DNA of 64,000 nt from an uncultured Pelagibacteraceae bacterium (GTDB taxonomy: Bacteria; Pseudomonadota; Alphaproteobacteria; Pelagibacterales; Pelagibacteraceae): the NCBI GenBank assembly GCA_902576785.1, contig CACGWC010000006.1:1-64000 (forward strand). The letters run 5' to 3'. The notes beneath the pieces are model-generated. The model ran no database searches, was not told the origin of the DNA, and worked only from the letters and a program-made list of their open reading frames with translations. Position numbers and translations under genes: made by a program. Below, one piece after another: positions 56,064 to 63,522 of the stretch (position 1 is the first letter of the stretch; each line of letters begins with the position of its first letter).

Positions 56064-56912
56064 ATGAAAGCGATATTTTTAAATTTATCTGCATGGATGG
56101 TTTTGCCCTTTATGGATGCCATTGCAAAATACTTATCTTCGGATTTATCTTTTTTTCAAATAACGTGGGCTAGATATTTTTTTACAGTTGTATTCACAAC
56201 TTTTTTTATGTTTTTATTTTTTAGAGAGCAATTGAAGTTTTCTCAAAATATCAAATTACAAATAATTAGAGGTTTGTCATTATTTTTTGCAAATATATGT
56301 TTTTTTTACTCCATTTCTGTAATTTCAATGGCAAAAGCGTTAACATTGGCATTCGTTGCTCCATTGGTCACAACTGCTCTTTCTCCATTTTTACTTAACG
56401 AAAAAGTCGGATATAGAAGGTGGACTGCTGTATTAGTCGGTTTTTTTGGTATTTTAGTTGTCATAAGACCTGGAATTATAGAGATTAATCTTGCTAGTAT
56501 AGCAGCTGTTGGAACAGGCTGTTTTTACGGATTTTATCTAATAATAACTCGAAGATTACATTCAACAGATAGTCCCTTACTCACATTACTGATTACGGGC
56601 GTAGTAGGGGCCATTATCGCGTCTTTTTTTGTTCCTATTGTTTGGATTAATCCTACTTTAATTCAATGGTCTTGGATGGCTCTAATGGGTATATTTGCCT
56701 GTTTAGGCCATATATTAATCATATTGTCTCTCCGTTACGCTGATGCTTCAAAATTAGCACCATTTGGTTATTTTGAGATAATTACTAACCTTATTTTAGG
56801 GTATTATGTGTTTTCGGATTTTCCTGATAAATATGTTTTTATTGGACTTTTCATAATAGTTTCATCTGGGTTATATGTTTTTAAAAGAGAATATTATCAT
56901 AAACATAGGTAA
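56064..56912 (+). CDS. EamA/DMT superfamily transporter
   Basis: The 282-aa protein has ten hydrophobic segments in two EamA repeats. FQITWARYFFTVVFTTFFMF, ALTLAFVAPLVTTALSPFLL and GFFGILVVIRPG mark the first repeat, and SLRYADASKLAPFGYFE the second. This is a drug/metabolite transporter of the 10-TM type; specificity is unknown. Its ATG directly follows the AEC stop. Confidence 0.88.
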   Translation: MKAIFLNLSAWMVLPFMDAIAKYLSSDLSFFQITWARYFFTVVFTTFFMFLFFREQLKFSQNIKLQIIRGLSLFFANICFFYSISVISMAKALTLAFVAPLVTTALSPFLLNEKVGYRRWTAVLVGFFGILVVIRPGIIEINLASIAAVGTGCFYGFYLIITRRLHSTDSPLLTLLITGVVGAIIASFFVPIVWINPTLIQWSWMALMGIFACLGHILIILSLRYADASKLAPFGYFEIITNLILGYYVFSDFPDKYVFIGLFIIVSSGLYVFKREYYHKHR

Positions 56913-57443
56913 AGATATATTTACTATATATTAATATAATACTTTAATTAATTGCTGTAAACCATTGTATTTATTGAATTTAATATAATATCTAAAAAGT
57001 AGTTTTATTTATATAAAATACAAAATAATGAAATAAATTAGAAAATTTTCAATTAAATCAGCTTTGGTAACTTAAAATAAATAATAAATATGCAGTTATT
57101 TGAACTCTAAAAAATAGATATTAAAATTGGATTATGAAATAGGGAACAATAATTCAATAAAATCAATAATTATTAGGAAATTTTAGAGCAGAGCTATTGA
57201 TAATGAAAGCTCAGTTTTAATTTGATATCGAAATTCCTTAATATTGATTGATATAAATATACAAAAAAATAATAATTTTCTTAATAATTAGCTAAGTAAT
57301 GCAATTTATGAATATAGCGTTTAATGCCCCAAATATAGGGCTTATTTAGAGATTTCAATTTAAAAGCTGCAACCAATAGGGGAAATTGAAATTGTAATAC
57401 TAAATATTGTTAAAATTAAAAAAAACGTTGGTATTGCTAGCTT
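56913..57443. other. Gene-free AT-rich stretch of 531 nt
   Basis: No ORF of convincing length or composition is present in either strand. It contains a 10-bp inverted repeat at 57352-57392, a GCCC/GGGC pair at 57326-57341 and a GAGCT/AGCTC pair near 57190-57213. It is unusually long for this compact region and borders the ogt-integrase section, so it may be decayed accessory DNA. Confidence 0.6.
57352..57392. repeat. 10-bp perfect inverted repeat with 21-nt loop
   Basis: ATTTCAATTT (57352-57361) is followed after 21 nt by its exact reverse complement AAATTGAAAT (57383-57392). A GCCC/GGGC hairpin lies just upstream (57326-57341). Together they could be part of a transcript end or a small RNA, but there is no T-run and no further evidence. 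Confidence 0.5.
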
Positions 57444-57719
57444 TTAGAGCAAAATTCCTTCAGATTCGAGTAGTTTTTTCTTGGTTTTTATACCACCTTT
57501 GCCAGAATATCCTCCAAGAGATCCGTCGGACCTGATTACTCTATGACAAGGGATTTTAGGAGCATATGGGTTTTTTCCAATAGCATTAGCTACAGCTCTA
57601 ACAGCTTTAGGCTTATTAATTCCCTTTGCAACGTCAGAATAGGTTAAAACACTACCTTTTTGAATTTTTTTTAAATATTTCCAGACTTTAATTTGAAATT
57701 TTGTACCTTTAAGGATCAT
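57444..57719 (-). CDS. ogt: Methylated-DNA-[protein]-cysteine S-methyltransferase, C-terminal-domain-only form
   Basis: The protein repairs O6-alkylguanine by transfer of the alkyl group to its own cysteine. From ATG 57719 it has 91 aa: FQIKVWKYLKKIQKGSVLTY, NPYAPKIPCHRVIRSDGSLG with the acceptor Cys, and GYSGKGGIKTKKKLLESEG. The PCHRV Cys is kept, so it is not an alkyltransferase-like (ATL) protein. The N-terminal domain of Ogt is absent. The frame stays open 31 more codons, but those run through the structured RNA candidate and have unlike composition. A T9 tract stands directly before the ATG. Confidence 0.85.
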   Translation of the reverse strand: MILKGTKFQIKVWKYLKKIQKGSVLTYSDVAKGINKPKAVRAVANAIGKNPYAPKIPCHRVIRSDGSLGGYSGKGGIKTKKKLLESEGILL

Positions 57720-57720
57720 A

Positions 57721-57900
57721 TAAAAAAAAACCCTGTATCTCTGCACCCTTTCAGGTACAAAGATCAGTAGTTTTTGGCACGTCGTTGTATGCGCTACCGC
57801 CATGCCTTCCACCCCGCAATTTTAGCGCTACTCTGCGTGGTTTTCTGCCCTCTGGGCTTGAATCTCTCGATTTTTCCCCAGATGGTCAGTTAAGAGTTGC
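57721..57900 (-). ncRNA. Candidate structured RNA, class not recognised
   Basis: Of positions 57731-57890, 82 of 160 bases are G or C, far above the surroundings. On the minus strand, hairpins are CTGGG(57881-57877)/CCCAG(57856-57852) enclosing AATC-GAGA-GATT, CCAC/GTGG (57840-57837 with 57812-57809), GGCAT/GTGCC (57806-57802 with 57780-57776), and TGTACC-T-GAAA-G-GGTGCA (57759-57742). It ends with T9 (57730-57722). GNRA loops appear only on this strand, which sets the orientation. A further perfect hairpin CTCTTAA/TTAAGAG (57901-57919) may be its 5' end. I could not match tmRNA, RNase P, SRP or 6S RNA. Confidence 0.6.
57722..57759 (-). terminator. Terminator-like hairpin plus T9 directly before the ogt ATG
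   Basis: Minus strand: TGTACC/GGTGCA stem closed by a GAAA loop (57759-57742), 11 nt spacer with CAGGG, then nine T residues (57730-57722). An alternative pairing of ACCTG with CAGGG would disrupt the first stem. It could end the structured RNA, or act as an attenuator or ribosome-site switch for ogt. The spacer is longer than in a classic intrinsic terminator. Confidence 0.45.
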
Positions 57901-58001
57901 CTCTTAATTCATTTAAGAGATTATCATAGTGCAAATATGATTAGTATCACTTTATAGTTGATTATTAAGGGTTTTTAACAGCTGTGAATAGCGTTAACAA
58001 A

Positions 58002-58181
58002 TTATCTAGGTCCAACGAAAATTAGAATAAAATAAGATAAATAGAAAATTATTGTTAAAACAGACAAAAAATATACTTCTAATGATTTTCCATTTTTTTT
58101 GTAAACTAAATAACTCAATATAGTTAAACCTAAAGATATAATTAAAAAATAGCTTGTAGGAACTTCACCATCTATAGTCAT
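58002..58181 (-). CDS. Small membrane protein of 59 aa, two predicted helices
   Basis: An ATG at 58181 opens 59 codons ending TAA at 58004-58002. The product has a polar start (MTIDGEVPTS), a hydrophobic helix (YFLIISLGLTILSYLVY), a short basic linker (KKNGKSLEV) and a second helix (YFLSVLTIIFYLSYFILIF), ending VGPR. The two-helix layout with a positive loop is protein-like. It lies about 100 nt upstream of the structured RNA on the same strand. No homologue is recognised, and chance in AT-rich DNA is not excluded. Confidence 0.5.
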   Translation of the reverse strand: MTIDGEVPTSYFLIISLGLTILSYLVYKKNGKSLEVYFLSVLTIIFYLSYFILIFVGPR

Positions 58182-58264
58182 AAAATTTTTGTTTTAATTC
58201 ATTTGACATTTAAAATCACTTAATATATTATTAATGATAATTAATTGTTATCAATAGTAATTAT

Positions 58265-59218
58265 ATGAATGAACTGACAACAGACCTAAAATCGCTTCAT
58301 GAGGCAACTTTAAATAACCTTAAAAGCTCAAAGGCAAATAACACTTTAAGAGCTTATAAATCTGACTTTAAAGATTTTGGAGCTTTTTGTGCTAAGCATG
58401 GATTAGATTCATTACCATCAGAGCCAAAAATAGTTTCCTTATACCTAACCCATCTATCTAAAAACTCAAAAATAAGTACTTTAAGACGTAGATTAGTATC
58501 AATAAGCATGGTTCATAAGCTTAAAGGACATTACTTAGACACAAAACATCCAATCATCGTTGAAAATTTAATGGGAATAAGAAGGGTCAAAGGAAGTATT
58601 CAGAAAGGTAAAAAACCGTTATTAATCAATCATTTAAAAACAATTATTAATGTAATAAATGAACAAAAAACTTACGAAATAAAAAAACTAAGAGATAAAT
58701 CAATAATCTTAATTGGCTTTGGAGGAGGCTTTAGAAGAACTGAGCTCATTTCAATTGATCATGAGGATTTAGAATTTGTTCCTGAGGGCCTAAAGATCAC
58801 TGTTAAAAGATCAAAAACTGACCAATTCGGAGAAGGAATGACTAAAGGGCTACCCTATTTCGATAATAAAATTTACTGTCCTGTTACAAATCTAAAAAAA
58901 TGGTTAGAAATTTCTAAAATTAAGTCTGGACCTATTTTTAGAAGATTTTCTAAAGGTTTATCATTAACAGACAAAAGATTAACCGACCAATCTGTAGTTT
59001 TATTAATGAAAGACTATTTAAAGTTAGCAGGTATCGAAAACAAAAATTTTTCAGGTCATAGTTTAAGGTCGGGTTTTGCAACAGTGGCTGCTGATTCTGG
59101 TGCTGATGAGCGAAGCATAATGGCTATGACAGGTCATAAAACGACTCAAATGGTTAGAAGATATATTAGAGAAGTAAATATATTTAAAAATAATGCATTA
59201 AATAAAATTAAATTATAA
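58265..59218 (+). CDS. Tyrosine recombinase/integrase
   Basis: The 317-aa protein has an N-terminal SAM-like core-binding domain (about 10-110, NTLRAYKSDFKDFGAFCAKH) and a catalytic domain with all key residues: Arg in GGGFRRTELIS, the HxxR in SGHSLRSGFATVAADSG, His in MTGHKTTQMV and Tyr in RRYIREVN. It is phage- or island-type rather than XerC/XerD by length and neighbourhood. It is a lone integrase; no excisionase, phage genes or clear att repeats were found. It converges with the glycosyltransferase (5-nt gap). Confidence 0.9.
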   Translation: MNELTTDLKSLHEATLNNLKSSKANNTLRAYKSDFKDFGAFCAKHGLDSLPSEPKIVSLYLTHLSKNSKISTLRRRLVSISMVHKLKGHYLDTKHPIIVENLMGIRRVKGSIQKGKKPLLINHLKTIINVINEQKTYEIKKLRDKSIILIGFGGGFRRTELISIDHEDLEFVPEGLKITVKRSKTDQFGEGMTKGLPYFDNKIYCPVTNLKKWLEISKIKSGPIFRRFSKGLSLTDKRLTDQSVVLLMKDYLKLAGIENKNFSGHSLRSGFATVAADSGADERSIMAMTGHKTTQMVRRYIREVNIFKNNALNKIKL

Positions 59219-59223
59219 TAATA

Positions 59224-60261
59224 TTAAATTAGCTCATATCTGTATCTATCAATTTTTTTTGAAATATAATTATTCGTTAAGTAAAAATGTTTATAAATCG
59301 TTTTTTGTAATGATTTTTTTAAAGTTTCATTTTTAATAAGTTTTTCGATTGAATTTTCAATATTTTTAACTTTTAAAGATTTTATCTTCAGAGCTTTTGG
59401 AGATGCCTCACTAAGTCCACCTTTATCTGTAATAATTACAGCACATCCTGCACTTGAAGCTTCTAAAGCAGTTCTTCCAAAGGGTTCATCCCATCGAGAG
59501 CAAACAACTGAAATATCTGATTTTACAAACCATCTTGTTACAGTATTATATTTTTGAAAACCTAAAATTTTCAAATTTTTGTGTTCAAAAATGTGATTTT
59601 CTCTAGGTTCATCACCAATAACAACGGCTTTCCAATAAGGATTATTATTTAATACATTTATAATAGCCTTTCCAAATAAATCATAACCTTTAGAGGAATT
59701 TAATCTACCAACAAACAAAATTATTTTTTTTTTATTTTTAAAATTAATTATTTTTTTACTTGTTGATTGATTAATAACTTCAAGTTTATTCGTATTGTAT
59801 TTTTTATTTAAACCTTTCATAAATTTATTTAGAGTCCAATTACTATTAAATATTATTTTTTTTGTTTTGTTATATATATTAATTCTTTCCTTCACTGTTT
59901 TCGATGATTTCATTTCTAGTGGATTATTATGAAAATATAGAACGATATTATTATTTATATCATAAATAGAATTTATATAATCCGGTCTATTATGTATTTC
60001 TATTAAATTTGATTTTTTTATTTTTTCAATATCCAGAAATTTTTTTACATATGCTTTACTACTGCTTCTGAAGAATATTTTCGAAAAATTTAAATTAGTA
60101 TAATTAGGTAATAATTTTTTTTTAAAAGATGTATTACCATATACTTGAATATTTTTTTTGTATTTACTTAGTTTGATTGTATCGTTTAAAAAAAGGGAAA
60201 CTGCACCTGCATAATTTGGGGTAAAATTTTCTTTGTAAGGAAGTAGAATTGAGATTTTCAT
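59224..60261 (-). CDS. Glycosyltransferase, GT4-like (GT-B fold)
   Basis: The 345-aa protein has an N-terminal half starting MKISILLPYKENFTPNYAGA. The C-terminal half has the donor-site pattern IILFVGRLNSSKGYDLFG and WDEPFGRTALEASSAGCAVI with the EPFG/E-x7-E region. The sugar and acceptor are unknown. It is not near other polysaccharide genes; ugd and galU at 4-6 kb could supply its donor. It begins right after the stop of the GIY-YIG gene, so co-transcription with it and tRNA-Glu is likely. Confidence 0.88.
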   Translation of the reverse strand: MKISILLPYKENFTPNYAGAVSLFLNDTIKLSKYKKNIQVYGNTSFKKKLLPNYTNLNFSKIFFRSSSKAYVKKFLDIEKIKKSNLIEIHNRPDYINSIYDINNNIVLYFHNNPLEMKSSKTVKERINIYNKTKKIIFNSNWTLNKFMKGLNKKYNTNKLEVINQSTSKKIINFKNKKKIILFVGRLNSSKGYDLFGKAIINVLNNNPYWKAVVIGDEPRENHIFEHKNLKILGFQKYNTVTRWFVKSDISVVCSRWDEPFGRTALEASSAGCAVIITDKGGLSEASPKALKIKSLKVKNIENSIEKLIKNETLKKSLQKTIYKHFYLTNNYISKKIDRYRYELI

Positions 60262-60513
60262 TTATAAATAATTAGATTTTATTTTATTTCTAAGTTTATA
60301 GTTTTTTTTAAGTTTGTATTCCTCACTCATTGCCTTAGATTTTGAATCATAACTAATACTATAGGCCAATATCCATTTTCTACCTCTAGTAAATTTTGCT
60401 CCTTTCGAAGCATTATGTTTTGCCAATCTTTTCTTTAAATTGTTAGTATATCCAACGTAACTAAGATATTTCTGTTTATTTTTAGATATGATTAAATAAA
60501 CAAAGTATTTCAT
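60262..60513 (-). CDS. GIY-YIG domain protein (UPF0213-like)
   Basis: The 83-aa protein has KYFVYLIISKNKQKYLSYVGY, the GIY-YIG variant (VYL...YVGYT), then TNNLKKRLAKHNASKGAKFT with the conserved Arg and a Glu in SEEYKLKKN. This is the small stand-alone type common in bacteria, with uncertain function. Its ATG lies 2 nt after the 3' CCA of tRNA-Glu, so its mRNA could come from the tRNA transcript. Confidence 0.88.
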   Translation of the reverse strand: MKYFVYLIISKNKQKYLSYVGYTNNLKKRLAKHNASKGAKFTRGRKWILAYSISYDSKSKAMSEEYKLKKNYKLRNKIKSNYL

Positions 60514-60515
60514 TA

Positions 60516-60590
60516 TGGCGGTCCCTAGGGGAATCGAACCCCTCTTTCATGGATGAAAACCATGTGTCCTAACCGATAGACGAAGGGACC
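60516..60590 (-). tRNA. tRNA-Glu (UUC anticodon)
   Basis: On the minus strand the acceptor GGTCCCT/AGGGACC, anticodon stem ACATG.../CATG with loop containing TTC, and T-arm GGGGT-TCGATT-CCCC form a normal 75-nt tRNA including an encoded CCA (60518-60516). The acceptor AGGG stands 9 nt before the next ATG and might serve as a ribosome-binding sequence. Confidence 0.97.
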
Positions 60591-60625
60591 AGTGATGGAG
60601 TTTCTATTGCAATTATTAAAAATAA

Positions 60626-61570
60626 TCAAGCTATAGCTTCCTCACTTTTTATAATTTCTATTGAAGATTCTTTGTGTGTGACAAGAGTTTCTGTAATAAA
60701 TTTTGTTTTTTCTTTTTTTATAGCTGCCACCATTTCAGTACTGGTAATACCTGTCGCACAAAAAATACTATCGCCTTTAACTATTTCATTTAATTCATAT
60801 TTTTTATTTAGGTCAGATATTCCCATTTTTTTAGCTCTAGCTTTATCTTGATCAGTTTCAAATAAAAATCTTCCCTGAAATTTACAACCATAAGCATCCA
60901 ATGCTGCTGCAGAGATTACTCCTTCAGGACCCCCTCCAATACCTAAAAATAAGTCTATATTATACTTATTTTTAGTAACCAAGAGAGCGCCACAAATATC
61001 ACCATCTGAAATTAATTTTAAATTTACATTTAAAGATTTTAATTCTTCTATAATCCCTTTATGTCTTGGTCTATCAAGCATACATACTGTTAATTCATTA
61101 ATATTTTTGTTTTTGGCTTCTGCAATATTAGAAATATTTTTTTTTATAGGATAATCTAAGTCTGTTGCATCAAATGGAATATCTTTACCTACTGCAATTT
61201 TATTCATATATGTTTCTGGTGCATTAAATAAATTTCCTTTTTCTGAAATTGCTAACACTGATATGGCTCCTGGAATATTTTTTGCAGCAAAATTTGTTCC
61301 TTCAAGTGGATCAACCGCTATATCAAGGTTTGGTCCATTACCTTTTCCCAATTTTTCACCTATATATAACATTGGTGCTTCATCCAGTTCACCCTCACCT
61401 ATCACTACTTCTCCGTTAATTTCTAAATTATTTAAATCATTTCTCATTGAGTCTGTTGCCGCTTTGTCAGCTATTTTTTTATTTCCTTTGCCAAGAAATT
61501 GATAACAATTTATTGCAGCTCTAGAAGTAACTTTTACAAGTTTATTAATTAGATCTTTATTTAAAGACAT
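60626..61570 (-). CDS. glpX: Fructose-1,6-bisphosphatase class II
   Basis: GlpX hydrolyses fructose-1,6-bisphosphate in gluconeogenesis. The 314-aa protein has GNKKIADKAATDSMRNDLN, GEVVIGEGELDEAPMLYIGE (metal ligands), IAVDPLEGTNFAAKN and the GIGGGPEGVISAAALDAYG segment. The ATG shares a base with the sbmA stop. The downstream 35 nt to tRNA-Glu hold nothing obvious. Confidence 0.95.
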   Translation of the reverse strand: MSLNKDLINKLVKVTSRAAINCYQFLGKGNKKIADKAATDSMRNDLNNLEINGEVVIGEGELDEAPMLYIGEKLGKGNGPNLDIAVDPLEGTNFAAKNIPGAISVLAISEKGNLFNAPETYMNKIAVGKDIPFDATDLDYPIKKNISNIAEAKNKNINELTVCMLDRPRHKGIIEELKSLNVNLKLISDGDICGALLVTKNKYNIDLFLGIGGGPEGVISAAALDAYGCKFQGRFLFETDQDKARAKKMGISDLNKKYELNEIVKGDSIFCATGITSTEMVAAIKKEKTKFITETLVTHKESSIEIIKSEEAIA

Positions 61571-62568
61571 TAAATATTTTCAAAAGTAGATTCTTCTGAA
61601 TTATATTTCAATCTAGCTTCAAATTCACTTAATCTTTTCCAAACTGAAATCAATTCTACTATTGTAGACCAGCTTCTAACTAAATATTGTAATGAATTTT
61701 CAACCCTACCAAAGGCTCTGGTTATTTGTTGAACGAAACCTAATGTAATTGCACCAGATACTATAGTTGGTGCTAAAGCTAAATATGGTACTATAACCAT
61801 GCCTTGGAAATAACTCCACTTGACTGCATTAAAATATAAATAGTGAAAATATGATTTATAGTGAATACCTCTCACTCTATCATACAATTGACCTATAGTT
61901 GGCGGAGCAGCCCTTATAGGATCATCTTCTCCATGAACTAATTCTTTTCTATAACCAGCTTCTTCTTTTTGGATATCATATTCAATACCTGGCAATTTTA
62001 TACCTACAGCTGCCAATAAAACTGTTCCACCAAGTGCAGATATTATCGCAACCCAAACTAAGGCATGATCAACCTCACCAATCCATGGAAGAACATCGAC
62101 TTGTTTAGATAATCCCCATAATATTGGTAAAAAGGCTACTAGTGTCATTATACTATCTAAAAGTCCAACACCAAGACCTTCCATTATTCTTGCAAATTTT
62201 AAAGTGTCTTCTTGAACTCTCTGTGAAGCTCCTTCTGTTAGACGAGCTTTTAACCATTGAGAATGATAATATTCAGCCATTGAAGTTCTCCACCTAAATA
62301 CCCAATGAGATACAAAAAATCCTGTTATAATTGCTATTATAATCCAAAGACCTGCAACCTTTGCAAATGTAAACAAATATCCAATAAACTCAGTTTCTGT
62401 GACTGAACCAGGTTCTGTTAAAGCTTTTTGAAGAGTATCGTAAAATTCACCAAACCATTCATTAATTTTTACATCTAATTGTACTTGATACCAAGTTGAA
62501 ACTAATATGAAGATAGATCCAAATATGCTCCAACCGTACCATCTTTTTTCTGTAAAAAATTTAAACAT
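61570..62568 (-). CDS. sbmA: SbmA/BacA-like inner-membrane peptide transporter
   Basis: SbmA/BacA proteins are proton-driven importers of peptides and modified peptides, with an ABC-transporter membrane fold but no ATPase domain. The 332-aa protein has several helices (about 10-30, 65-90, 130-155, 165-190, 235-275). It shows the family segments WRTSMAEYYHSQWLKAR, RVQEDTLKFARIMEGLG and FGRVENSLQYLVRSWSTIVE. It is shorter than E. coli SbmA (about 400 aa), mainly at the C-terminus. The neighbours give no substrate hint. Confidence 0.88.
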   Translation of the reverse strand: MFKFFTEKRWYGWSIFGSIFILVSTWYQVQLDVKINEWFGEFYDTLQKALTEPGSVTETEFIGYLFTFAKVAGLWIIIAIITGFFVSHWVFRWRTSMAEYYHSQWLKARLTEGASQRVQEDTLKFARIMEGLGVGLLDSIMTLVAFLPILWGLSKQVDVLPWIGEVDHALVWVAIISALGGTVLLAAVGIKLPGIEYDIQKEEAGYRKELVHGEDDPIRAAPPTIGQLYDRVRGIHYKSYFHYLYFNAVKWSYFQGMVIVPYLALAPTIVSGAITLGFVQQITRAFGRVENSLQYLVRSWSTIVELISVWKRLSEFEARLKYNSEESTFENI

Positions 62569-62849
62569 TATTTTGTAAAATTATCAGCGTAAGATTTTAA
62601 AGTAATTTTTCTTTTATTTGGTTCTATTACCTCAAAATTAATATTATTTTTTTTTGCATATTCAATTGCTAATTCTTTTGTGGAAAATTCTAATTTTAAT
62701 TCACTATAAGTATCTGTAGAACTCTCCCACCCCATCAAAGGATTAGTACCTGGATCATCGGTAATGTATTCAATAATCCATTTGTCAAATTTCTTCAATC
62801 CTGACTGCATAGCAGTTTTAGATGGTTTATAAATTTTAGCTTTTTTCAT
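62568..62849 (-). CDS. Complex I accessory subunit-like protein (NDUFS4 / ETC complex I family)
   Basis: The 93-aa protein matches the alphaproteobacterial relative of mitochondrial NDUFS4: AKIYKPSKTAMQSG, WIIEYITDDPGTNPLMGWESS, TDTYSELKLEF and ATKELAIEYAKKN-like (STKELAIEYAKKN). Its presence supports an alphaproteobacterial origin. ATG 62849 (MKKAKIYKP) is chosen; a longer frame runs into tRNA-Pro. The ATG is only 4 nt from the tRNA 3' end. It shares a base with sbmA. Confidence 0.92.
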   Translation of the reverse strand: MKKAKIYKPSKTAMQSGLKKFDKWIIEYITDDPGTNPLMGWESSTDTYSELKLEFSTKELAIEYAKKNNINFEVIEPNKRKITLKSYADNFTK

Positions 62850-62853
62850 AAAA

Positions 62854-62930
62854 TGGTCGGGGTGGTAGGATTTGAACCTACGGCCCCTTGGTCCCAAACC
62901 AAGTGCGCTACCAGGCTGCGCTACACCCCG
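62854..62930 (-). tRNA. tRNA-Pro (UGG anticodon)
   Basis: The minus strand gives CGGGGTG/CACCCCG acceptor, D-arm GCGCAGCCTGGTAGCGC, anticodon arm CTTGGTTTGGGACCAAG (anticodon TGG) and T-arm GTAGG-TTCAAAT-CCTAC. CCA is encoded (62856-62854). Four T residues separate it from the next ATG. Confidence 0.97.
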
Positions 62931-63025
62931 AATTGAGTACTAATACAGTAGATAAAAAAAATTTCAAAGTATATTAATCACTATTTAAAAGGAAATTTTA
63001 TCAAAATTACTATATATAAGTATCT

Positions 63026-63520
63026 ATGATCATTGAATGTCCGGCTTGTTCTAAGAAGTTCAATATTGATGAAAAATTAATTCCAGATGAAGGTAGACTT
63101 TTAAAGTGCGGCAATTGCGATCATACATGGTTTTTTAAAAAGGAAGGAAATATAAAATTAGAGGCTGAAACAAAAAAAATAAATGAAACTGAAGAAAGTA
63201 AATCAGAGATCAATATTGAGCCAGTTGAAGAACCTATAAAACAAACAAAAAAAATAAGAAAAAAAGTTTCAAAAAAATCTTCAACAAAAGAGAGTACATC
63301 AAAAGAATTAGTGTCTATTGATAAAAGTTCAGTTTCAAGAGAAAACAATATTATTAAAAAAATATTTCTAATTATTATTTCTATTATAGCATTTATATTA
63401 CTTTTAGACACATTTAAAAATCAGATATCTGTAATATTTCCAGGTATATTAAATATGTCAGATAGTTTGTCTCTAGTAATAAATGACTTGAAATTATTTA
63501 TTAAAGATTTACTCAGGTAA
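63026..63520 (+). CDS. MJ0042-type zinc-ribbon membrane protein
   Basis: The 164-aa protein has an N-terminal zinc finger ([19 protein letters not shown], then [12 protein letters not shown]; Cys5, 8, 28, 31). A long Lys/Glu/Ser-rich linker (about 40-110) follows, then a membrane helix ([20 protein letters not shown]). Alphaproteobacterial proteins of this layout are widespread but of unknown role. It is divergent from tRNA-Pro (95 nt) and directly upstream of nhaA (2 nt). Confidence 0.85.
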   Translation: MIIECPACSKKFNIDEKLIPDEGRLLKCGNCDHTWFFKKEGNIKLEAETKKINETEESKSEINIEPVEEPIKQTKKIRKKVSKKSSTKESTSKELVSIDKSSVSRENNIIKKIFLIIISIIAFILLLDTFKNQISVIFPGILNMSDSLSLVINDLKLFIKDLLR

Positions 63521-63522
63521 AA

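Noticed and set aside
57376-57391. Possible att remnant: TAGGGGAA shared with the tRNA-Glu 3' region (60524-60533)
   Set aside because: Only eight bases match exactly before it diverges; too short to claim an integration duplicate.
57720-57812. Longer ogt product from ATG 57812 (122 aa)
   Set aside because: The extra 31 codons coincide with the structured RNA candidate and do not resemble the alkyltransferase N-terminus.
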